The notes under the pieces: generated by a model
Seen by the model: the letters and a program-made list of their open reading frames with translations, nothing else
The model's database searches: none
Told to the model about the DNA's origin: nothing
Part shown: piece by piece, positions 1 through 5,037 of the stretch
Position numbering within the stretch: position 1 is the stretch's first letter
Layout of the letters: each line of letters opens with the position of its first letter
Assembly: GCA_031282285.1 (NCBI GenBank)
Contig: JAITEA010000096.1
Coordinates: forward strand, 1-7,788
DNA from: Helicobacteraceae bacterium
GTDB lineage: Bacteria > Campylobacterota > Campylobacteria > Campylobacterales > SZUA-545
DNA: 7,788 bases
Direction: 5' to 3'
Translations under genes and position numbers: made by a program

Positions 1-186
1 TCCAATAAAATCCTAAGCCAGACGCTTGAGATCGCCTATAACGCTATTCAACGATCAAACGACGAAACAAAGCGATCTATAGTCGATATGGCTATTGAAT
101 GCGTTAAAGCCGACGGAACAATCAGCGTAGAGGAGGCGGAGACCATTCACGCCTTACGATCGGCGCTTGGGCTTGGGTATATGTAG
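1..186 (+). CDS. C-terminal fragment of a hypothetical protein, possibly TerB-like
   Basis: This is the 3' end of a gene cut by the left edge of the window: 61 in-frame sense codons ending in TAG at 184-186. The visible tail is mostly helical and ends with an 'I..CVKADGTISVEEAETI' stretch followed by 'LRSALGLGY'. An acidic 'aDG.is..E...i..l...lgl' pattern is typical of the last helices of TerB-like (tellurite-resistance B / DjlA N-domain) folds, where the Asp and Glu residues can bind metal. That family call is inference from a short motif. Which domains precede it cannot be seen. The gene ends 19 bases before the 3' end of a convergent tRNA gene, and there is no obvious terminator hairpin between them. 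Confidence 0.6.
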   Translation, partial: SNKILSQTLEIAYNAIQRSNDETKRSIVDMAIECVKADGTISVEEAETIHALRSALGLGYM

Positions 187-205
187 ATTGATTGTTTAAC
201 GCTTC

Positions 206-281
206 TGGTGCGCCCAGCAGGACTCGAACCTGCAACCTCCGGCCCCGCAAACCGACGCTCTATCCGTTGAGCTATGGACGC
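206..281 (-). tRNA. tRNA-Arg, anticodon GCG (CCA end encoded)
   Basis: Read on the minus strand from 281 to 206, the sequence folds as a complete 76-nt cloverleaf. The acceptor stem is GCGTCCA/TGGGCGC with one U-G pair. The D-arm is GCTC/GAGC with the loop AACGGATA. The anticodon stem is TCGGT/GCCGG around the loop TTGCGGG, followed by a 5-nt variable loop. The T-arm is GCAGG/CCTGC with the loop TTCGAGT, followed by discriminator A and an encoded CCA. U33 precedes GCG, and C35 plus the D-loop A after GG (position 20) are arginine identity elements, so this should decode CGC and CGU. Bacteria commonly use ACG (inosine) for this job, which makes GCG notable. The anticodon stem has wobble pairs at both ends (U-G), so exact loop edges are slightly less certain than the rest. 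No second tRNA is adjacent. Confidence 0.9.
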
Positions 282-302
282 AATTTGGATTTGAAGGGCG
301 CA

Positions 303-308
303 ATTGTA
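303..308 (-). promoter_or_regulatory. Candidate -10 box for the tRNA-Arg gene
   Basis: On the minus strand this hexamer reads TACAAT, one mismatch from TATAAT, and lies 21 bases upstream of the tRNA 5' end. That would give a short leader of about 15 nt. No good -35 hexamer is visible at the usual distance, which is common for vegetative promoters in Campylobacterota. This is motif evidence only. Confidence 0.4.
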
Positions 309-312
309 TGAT
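307..312 (+). promoter_or_regulatory. Candidate -10 box for the small exported-protein gene
   Basis: The plus strand reads TATGAT directly after TTG, 31 bases before the ATG at 344, which would give a leader of about 25 nt. It overlaps by two bases the divergent TACAAT box proposed for the tRNA gene. The assignment is weak because AT-rich hexamers are easy to find in this short 62-base gap. Confidence 0.25.
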
Positions 313-343
313 TCTATTCATTAAAGATCGATAAGGAGCGGTT

Positions 344-676
344 ATGCGACTGATTTTTGCGGCGGCGCTGTGCGCTCTGATGGCGGTTGGCGCCGAAATT
401 AGCGATTATCAAAAAGGCGAGCGAATATTCTATTCGCTCCTAGCCGACACGATCGGGCTTAACGGCGCGGACTTTGCCGTTCAACATACGATGGCGGAGT
501 GGGACAAACTATTTGAAAATCGCGGCGAAGGGTTTATCGCCGAAGTCGGCGCGACTTACCCTAAGTTAAAACCTGTAATTTCCAAATCGAGCTTTATAAG
601 GGATATGCCCGATCTGAAGGCGTTTTTGACGCTCTACGCCAAAGACGGCGGCGGTTTTCCCGCTTGCGGCAATTGA
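344..676 (+). CDS. Small exported protein, cytochrome c-like but without a haem motif
   Basis: This 110-residue protein has a clear Sec signal peptide: Arg2, a hydrophobic run at residues 3-15 and a likely cut after Ala17 in AVGA-E. The mature part is about 93 residues. It starts 'YQKGERIF', then has 'HT.AEWDKLF' near residues 48-57, and ends 'LKAFLTLYAKDGGGFPACG'. KGE.IF at the start and a helix with 'F..YAKD.G' at the end resemble the first and last helices of small periplasmic monohaem cytochromes. However, the place where CXXCH should follow reads LLADT, and the only mature cysteine is Cys108. I therefore infer a degenerate or repurposed cytochrome-fold protein; an unrelated family is equally possible. 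The start is supported by AAGGAG at 333-338, five bases before ATG. It stands alone, between a minus-strand tRNA gene and the rplI promoter region. Confidence 0.75.
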   Translation: MRLIFAAALCALMAVGAEISDYQKGERIFYSLLADTIGLNGADFAVQHTMAEWDKLFENRGEGFIAEVGATYPKLKPVISKSSFIRDMPDLKAFLTLYAKDGGGFPACGN

Positions 677-696
677 GGCGAAAATCATTTTTTGGG

Positions 697-712
697 CGGC
701 GATCGATCGCCG
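697..712. repeat. Perfect 16-bp palindrome in the intergenic gap
   Basis: CGGCGATCGATCGCCG is identical to its reverse complement. It lies 21 bases after the stop codon at 676 and about 45 bases upstream of the proposed rplI promoter. It could be a protein-binding operator or a short hairpin (6-bp stem, TCGA loop). It is not followed by a T-run on either strand, so it does not look like an intrinsic terminator. Confidence 0.5.
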
Positions 713-755
713 TAAAACCGCCGCCGCCGCAAAAACGGCGCAAAAAGCCGCGACT

Positions 756-764
756 TGTTACAAT
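756..764 (+). promoter_or_regulatory. Candidate extended -10 promoter for the rplI operon
   Basis: TGT followed by TACAAT gives the extended -10 form TGnTACAAT, one mismatch from consensus. Transcription would start near 771, about 27 nt before the rplI ATG. No TTGACA-like -35 is seen. An extended -10 with a weak -35 fits vegetative promoters of Campylobacterota. This is the only convincing promoter ahead of the long plus-strand gene run, so it probably drives rplI and at least the following hslV-hslU-era genes. Confidence 0.45.
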
Positions 765-797
765 GATCGACTTATCTGCGAAAATATAGGATACGAT

Positions 798-1241
798 ATG
801 AAAGTACTGCTCGTACAAGATGTAAAAACGCTGGGCAAAGCGGGCGATCTAAAAGAGGTCAAAGAGGGTTACGGACAAAACTTCTTGATCGCCAAAGGGC
901 TTGCTAAGCTCGCCACCGACGCGGTGATCCGCCAGTGGCGTTCGCGCGAGGAGACGAGGATCGAACGCGAACGCGAGGATTTGGAGCGGCTCAAGGCGCT
1001 TGCCGCCAAGCTCGAAAGCGTAACGATCAAGATCGTTAAGAAGATCGGCGCGAACGGATCGCTCTTTGGCGCGCTGAAAAAAGAGGAGATCGCGCAGGCG
1101 CTGACGCAAAACGGCTTTGAGATCGACAAAAAAGATATAGAAACCGACGGCGCCATCAAAGCTACGGGGCTATACGAGGTGAGCGCGAAACTTGGGCGCG
1201 GCGTTCATCCGCGCTTCAAAGTGGAAGTGGCGGGCGAGTAG
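798..1241 (+). CDS. rplI: Large-subunit ribosomal protein L9 (bL9)
   Basis: This 147-residue protein has the usual L9 length and two-domain layout. The N-terminal RNA-binding domain (about 1-40) begins MKVLLVQDV and carries the signature 'GYGQNFLIAKGLA' at 24-36, corresponding to the usual GYARNFLIPKGLA. A long charged connecting helix follows (about 41-75, rich in Arg and Glu). The C-terminal domain has 'KIGANGSLFGAL' and ends in 'HPRFKVEV'. L9 binds 23S rRNA near the base of the L1 stalk and helps reading-frame maintenance. The start is preceded by an AGGAT ribosome site (788-792). rplI sits next to hslV rather than beside rpsF/rpsR, as in Campylobacter and Helicobacter. It is likely the first gene of the operon. 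Confidence 0.97.
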   Translation: MKVLLVQDVKTLGKAGDLKEVKEGYGQNFLIAKGLAKLATDAVIRQWRSREETRIEREREDLERLKALAAKLESVTIKIVKKIGANGSLFGALKKEEIAQALTQNGFEIDKKDIETDGAIKATGLYEVSAKLGRGVHPRFKVEVAGE

Positions 1242-1298
1242 ATGAGCGCTTTTGAACCCGCGATCGCGCTACGCTACGCAAAGGCGGCGGAGCAATGA
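1242..1298 (+). CDS. Possible 18-codon mini-ORF coupling rplI to hslV
   Basis: ATG at 1242 starts on the base immediately after the rplI stop (1239-1241). The frame reads [18 protein letters not shown] and ends at TGA 1296-1298, which overlaps the hslV ATG (1295-1297) as ATGA. The mini-ORF thus fills the 53-base gap exactly, with a coupling geometry at both ends. It may be a coupling or leader peptide, or a chance open stretch. Its sequence vaguely recalls the 'ARPYAKAA' start of F1F0 ATP synthase delta, but I give this little weight. Translation is unproven. Confidence 0.25.
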   Translation: MSAFEPAIALRYAKAAEQ

Positions 1299-1837
1299 CG
1301 ACCTTTGAAGCCACAACCATACTCGCCTACAGAACGGACGATCTCGCCGTTATCGGCGGCGACGGGCAGGTGAGTTTCGGCGCGACGGTTATGAAAAACA
1401 ACGCCGTCAAAGTCAGAACGCTCTACGGCGGCAAGATTTTATGCGGTTTTGCGGGATCGACCGCCGACGCCTTTACGCTGTTTGATATGTTCGAGCGGAT
1501 TTTGGACTCGCAAAAGGGCGATCTGCTCAAAAGCGCGATCGCCTTCGCCAAGGCGTGGAGAAGCGATAAAGCGCTGCGCCGTCTGGAGGCGATGATGATC
1601 GCGCTGAATACGAAACATCTGTTTGTGCTAAGCGGCGCGGGCGACGTGATCGAGCCGGAGGACAACGCGCTGGCTGCGATCGGAAGCGGCGGCGCGTACG
1701 CGCTTAGCGCCGCCAGAGCGCTGAAAAAGTTCGCCGATCTCGAAGCGGAAAAGCTAGTTGAGGAGTCGCTGAAGATCGCGGGCGAAATCTGTATCTATAC
1801 CAATCAAAATATCAAAACGCTAACGCTGAAAGCCTGA
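1295..1837 (+). CDS. hslV: HslV (ClpQ) peptidase subunit of the HslUV protease
   Basis: This 180-residue protein is the threonine protease of the HslUV complex, a double-ring proteasome relative that degrades unfolded and regulatory proteins in the cytoplasm. Family motifs are clear: '[11 protein letters not shown]' (19-29), '[10 protein letters not shown]', 'LRRLEAMM', '[16 protein letters not shown]' and the '[10 protein letters not shown]' tail. By alignment with my memory of E. coli HslV (TTIV...), the catalytic nucleophile is Thr7 in 'EATTILAY'. Asp23 and Lys39 then fall at the expected +16 and +32 positions. Hence a six-residue propeptide MTTFEA must be removed to expose it, unlike E. 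coli where only Met is removed. The ribosome site is modest (AAGG 1281-1284 or GGAG 1289-1292), and the start overlaps the stop of the mini-ORF. hslU begins two bases after the stop. Confidence 0.96.
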   Translation: MTTFEATTILAYRTDDLAVIGGDGQVSFGATVMKNNAVKVRTLYGGKILCGFAGSTADAFTLFDMFERILDSQKGDLLKSAIAFAKAWRSDKALRRLEAMMIALNTKHLFVLSGAGDVIEPEDNALAAIGSGGAYALSAARALKKFADLEAEKLVEESLKIAGEICIYTNQNIKTLTLKA

Positions 1838-1839
1838 AT

Positions 1840-3171
1840 ATGGATTTGACCCCAAAAGCTATCGTGAAATATCTGGACGATTTTATCATAGGGCAAAACG
1901 ACGCGAAAAAGGCGATCGCCATCGCGCTCAGAAACCGCTGGCGGCGGCTGAAGCTCGAAGGCGATATACGCGAGGAGGTTTTGCCCAAAAATATCCTGCT
2001 GATCGGACCCACGGGCGTGGGCAAGACGGAGATTGCGCGTCGAATGGCGAAACTGCTCAAACTGCCGTTTGTCAAAGTAGAGGCGACAAAATACACCGAA
2101 GTGGGCTTTGTGGGGCGCGACGTGGAGTCGATGGTGCGCGATCTGGTTTTCGACGCGGTAAAGATCGTCAAGGAAGAGGAGCTAAAACGCCAAGAGCCGG
2201 AGCTTGAGGATTATATCTGCGACAAGATCGCCGACGAACTGGTCAAACGGCTTCCAAAGGGCGCGTCCGCCTCGCTTACCGCGCAGCATAAGGCGATGAA
2301 GGAGGCGACGAAAACGCGGGTGAAAAACGGCGAAGCCGATCATCTAAGCGTCGAGATCGAAATATCGCCCAAAACGCAGGTCGAGATTTCGGGGCTTGAC
2401 AGCCTGCCACCGGAGATGGCGAGATTGCAGGAGTCGCTGGGCAAGATGTTCGGGCAGATGAACGCGCCGATCAAAAAAGAGACGAGCGTCAAAGAGGCGA
2501 AGGAGCTTTTGCGCCAAGAGGCGAGCGATCGGCTACTGGATATGGAGAAGGTGCGGCGCGAGGCGCTGCGGCGCGCCGAAGAGGGCGGCGTCATATTTAT
2601 CGACGAGATGGACAAGATCGCGCTGCCAAGCGGCGCGGGACGAAGCGGCGATCCGAGCAAAGAGGGCGTTCAGCGCGATCTGCTGCCGATTGTCGAAGGC
2701 AGCGGCGTCAATACCAAATACGGCGCGATCAAGACCGATCACGTGCTGTTTATAGGCGCGGGCGCGTTTCATATCACCAAGCCCAGCGATCTGATCGCCG
2801 AGTTGCAGGGGCGCTTTCCGCTCCGCGTGGAGATGAACTCGCTGAACGAGGAGGATCTCTACAGGATACTGGACGCGCCGAAAAACTCGCTCGTCAAGCA
2901 GTATGTGGCGCTTATGCGCGTGGAGGGCGCGGAGCTTAAGTTTGACGACGAGGCTTTGCGCGCTATGGCGAAGCTGGCGAAACAGGCGAACGACAAGACC
3001 GAAGATATAGGCGCCAGACGGCTTCACGCCATTATGGAAAAGGCGCTTGAGGAGATCAGCTTTCAAGCGGACGAGAACGCGGGCAAGACCATCACGATCA
3101 CGGCGGAGACGATCCACGCCAAATTAGACTGGGTGCTAGACAGCGACGATGCGGCAAGATATATCCTCTAA
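1840..3171 (+). CDS. hslU: HslU (ClpY) AAA+ unfoldase of the HslUV protease
   Basis: At 443 residues this is the standard HslU length. It uses ATP to unfold substrates and feed them into HslV. Visible elements are the N-terminal 'LTPKAIVKYLDDFIIGQ', Walker A GPTGVGKT (56-63), pore loop GFVG (89-92, more often GYVG), and the charged intermediate I-domain (about 110-240). Next come Walker B VIFIDE (251-256), a sensor-1 segment near 'LFIGAGAFH' (303-311), the arginine finger in 'LQGRFP' (Arg325) and sensor-2 'GARRLH' (391-396). The C-terminal 'ARYIL' is the tail that docks between HslV subunits and activates them. The gene follows hslV by two bases and has no strong ribosome site of its own, so translational coupling is likely. 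Its last 23 bases overlap the start of era. Confidence 0.98.
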   Translation: MDLTPKAIVKYLDDFIIGQNDAKKAIAIALRNRWRRLKLEGDIREEVLPKNILLIGPTGVGKTEIARRMAKLLKLPFVKVEATKYTEVGFVGRDVESMVRDLVFDAVKIVKEEELKRQEPELEDYICDKIADELVKRLPKGASASLTAQHKAMKEATKTRVKNGEADHLSVEIEISPKTQVEISGLDSLPPEMARLQESLGKMFGQMNAPIKKETSVKEAKELLRQEASDRLLDMEKVRREALRRAEEGGVIFIDEMDKIALPSGAGRSGDPSKEGVQRDLLPIVEGSGVNTKYGAIKTDHVLFIGAGAFHITKPSDLIAELQGRFPLRVEMNSLNEEDLYRILDAPKNSLVKQYVALMRVEGAELKFDDEALRAMAKLAKQANDKTEDIGARRLHAIMEKALEEISFQADENAGKTITITAETIHAKLDWVLDSDDAARYIL

Positions 3172-4036
3172 AGCGGGCTTCGTCGCGATAATCGGGCGTC
3201 CCAACGCGGGCAAAAGCACGCTGCTCAACGCGCTGGTAAACGATCGCGTGGCTATGACCAGCCGCAAAGCGGGCGCGACGCGCAGGAAACAGCTTGCGAT
3301 CGTTACGATCGATAACGCGCAGATCGTGTTTATCGATACGCCGGGGCTGGACGGCAGAGGCGGTAAATTGAGAGAGTTTATGCGAAAAGAGGCGTTAAGC
3401 GCTATAAAAAACGCCGATCTAAGCCTGTTTTTGGCGGATATGGCGGACAAAACCGACGAATATGAACGCTTTTTGTCCATCGCCGGACCACATATCGTGG
3501 CGCTGACCAAAGCGGACAATTTCACCCACGATCAGAGGTTGAAAAAACTCGCCGAGTACCAGCGCTTTAGCGATCGCTTCTTGGCGATCGTCCCCGTCAG
3601 CGCGAAAAAGAACGATTTCAAGCCGCTGCTAGGCGAGATCGCCGCCCATCTGCCCGAACACCCGTTTTACTACGATCCCGACGAGCTGACCGATTTGAGC
3701 CTTAGGGAGATATACGCGGAGATGATCCGCGAGGCGCTGCTGGATAGCTTCAACGACGAGGTGCCATATTCGTGCGGCGCGGAGGTTGAAAGTTTCGTCG
3801 AAGGCAAACGGCTGGACAAGATCGGCGCGACGATTTTCGTGGAAAAACCATCGCAGATGGCGATCGTGATAGGCAAAAACGGAGCGGGGATAAAACGCGT
3901 GGGCGTTAAAGCAAGGAGACTAATGGAACAATTCTCGTCCAAGAAAGTTTTTTTGAAGCTGGAAGCGCGGCTGCTCAAGTCGTGGAGCAAGGACGATAAG
4001 CTGCTGGCCAGATTTGGTTATAAAGGGGGCGAATGA
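3149..4036 (+). CDS. era: Era, GTPase for 16S rRNA / 30S subunit maturation
   Basis: This 295-residue protein has the Era GTPase plus KH-domain layout. The GTPase motifs are G1 'GRPNAGKS' (16-23), the switch segment 'AGATRRKQ' (41-48), G3 DTPG (63-66), G4 TKAD (120-123) and G5 SAK (151-153). The G4 motif is normally NKxD, so Asn is replaced by Thr here. The linker 'LREIYAEMIREALLDSFNDEVPYS' leads into the KH RNA-binding domain (about 205-290), whose GXXG loop is GKNG (243-246 by my count) before 'AGIKRVGVKARRLME'. Era binds the 3' end of 16S rRNA during small-subunit assembly. The ATG at 3149 overlaps hslU by 23 bases; it gives the normal short lead before 'GFVAIIGRPNAGKST', and no later start would keep G1. 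No clear ribosome site is seen, which suggests coupling to hslU. Confidence 0.96.
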   Translation: MRQDISSKAGFVAIIGRPNAGKSTLLNALVNDRVAMTSRKAGATRRKQLAIVTIDNAQIVFIDTPGLDGRGGKLREFMRKEALSAIKNADLSLFLADMADKTDEYERFLSIAGPHIVALTKADNFTHDQRLKKLAEYQRFSDRFLAIVPVSAKKNDFKPLLGEIAAHLPEHPFYYDPDELTDLSLREIYAEMIREALLDSFNDEVPYSCGAEVESFVEGKRLDKIGATIFVEKPSQMAIVIGKNGAGIKRVGVKARRLMEQFSSKKVFLKLEARLLKSWSKDDKLLARFGYKGGE

Positions 4037-5010
4037 GAGGATTTCTGGCGTTTGCGTTGGCGGCGGCTTTGTCGTTTGGCGCGGAGGATCTAGCGGAGAT
4101 TTACCGTCTCAAAGGGGCGGCCGCGCTCGAGGCGAGAGCCAGCGCGATACTCTCCGATCCCTCCTATTGGCTGGAGCGGCTGGAAAAGATCGAGACGCGC
4201 TTTGGCTACTTCGAGTCGCCAAGACATCTTTTTATCGTCGATAAGGCGGCGCGCAAGCTGTTTTTCTACGATTACGGCGAAAACGCGCTGACCAAAGTCG
4301 GCGAATACGACGCGACGATGGGCGACGCGACGGGCGATAAGTACAAAGAGGGCGACAACAAAACGCCGGTGGGCGTGTATAGCGTTACCGCGACGCTCAA
4401 GCAGGGCGAGCGGCTCTTTGACAAGTACTACGGACCGCTGGCTTTCGTTACCAACTATCCCAACGCGCTCGATCGCGTCCTGAAAAAGACGGGGCACGGG
4501 ATATGGATTCACGGCTTTCCGCTGGGCGGCGTACGCGACAACCCAAACACGAAGGGGTGCGTGGCGATTGAAAACGAGGCTTTAACCTTTCTCGATTCGC
4601 GCGCGGATCGCTCCAAAATCGCGGTAACGATCAACGAAAGCGGCGTTTTGGAAGCCGACAAACAAGACCTCGCCGCGGTCTTGGCTCTAATCTACGAATG
4701 GCGCTGGAGGTGGAAAACTAACGATCTAGACCGATATTTAGGGCTATACGCGGCAGATTTTGTCCGTTCGGACGGAATTTCAAGGCAAGAATTTGATAGG
4801 ATTAAGCGTTTGATTTTCGGAAAAGGCGAGCAAAAAAGGATCGAATTTTCCGATATTGAGGTTGTTCCGTATCCAAACTCGCTGAATAAATTGATTTATA
4901 AGGCAAGTTTCTGGCAAGATTACGAGGCAACAACCCACAGATCGAGTCGCGTCAAAGAGCTCTATCTGCGAAAAAGCGGCGAGCGCTTCGAGATCGCGCT
5001 GGAACGCTAA
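4033..5010 (+). CDS. csd6: Periplasmic L,D-peptidase with YkuD fold, Csd6-like
   Basis: This 325-residue exported protein has a signal peptide (residues 1-17, cut near SFGA-E). A YkuD-type catalytic domain spans about 65-202. The active-site signature is 'GIWIHGFPLGG' (His160) and 'NTKGCVAIEN' (Cys176). A C-terminal NTF2-like domain (about 212-323) begins 'LALIYEWRWRWKTNDLDRY'. The catalytic plus NTF2-like arrangement, size and position after era match H. pylori Csd6 (HP0518). That enzyme acts as an L,D-carboxypeptidase that trims tetrapeptide stems and helps set helical cell shape; HP0518 has also been tied to flagellin glycosylation. Carboxypeptidase versus transpeptidase activity cannot be decided here. 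ATG overlaps the era stop as ATGA, with a strong AAAGGGGG ribosome site (4022-4029). The NTF2-coding part is noticeably more AT-rich than its surroundings. Confidence 0.9.
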   Translation: MRGFLAFALAAALSFGAEDLAEIYRLKGAAALEARASAILSDPSYWLERLEKIETRFGYFESPRHLFIVDKAARKLFFYDYGENALTKVGEYDATMGDATGDKYKEGDNKTPVGVYSVTATLKQGERLFDKYYGPLAFVTNYPNALDRVLKKTGHGIWIHGFPLGGVRDNPNTKGCVAIENEALTFLDSRADRSKIAVTINESGVLEADKQDLAAVLALIYEWRWRWKTNDLDRYLGLYAADFVRSDGISRQEFDRIKRLIFGKGEQKRIEFSDIEVVPYPNSLNKLIYKASFWQDYEATTHRSSRVKELYLRKSGERFEIALER

Positions 5011-5037
5011 CTCGACCAAAGGGAAAAGGGGGGTAGA

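Noticed and set aside
246..252. Reading the tRNA anticodon as TGC (Ala) or CGG by shifting the loop
   Set aside because: A shifted loop breaks the anticodon stem pairing. Only the GCG reading keeps five pairs and U33, and the D-loop and C35 fit arginine.
681..693. AAAATCATTTTTT just after the small exported-protein gene, as an intrinsic terminator
   Set aside because: The T-run is present, but no stable GC hairpin lies immediately upstream of it.
725..740. CGCCG/CGGCG hairpin with a CAAAAA loop, as a possible terminator
   Set aside because: The 5-bp stem is not followed by a T-run on either strand, and the region is a short GC-rich CCG/GCC run in which such pairings arise easily.
2533..3117. 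Long minus-strand open frame of 194 codons opposite hslU
   Set aside because: GC-rich codon structure of hslU creates open antisense frames. The product is Arg/Leu/His-rich without recognisable motifs, and hslU is certain.
4014..4244. Open frame on the plus strand overlapping era and the csd6-like gene
   Set aside because: It starts inside the end of era and runs in another frame through the signal peptide and first part of a convincing csd6 gene. Its Gly/Arg-rich product shows no domain and there is no independent ribosome site.
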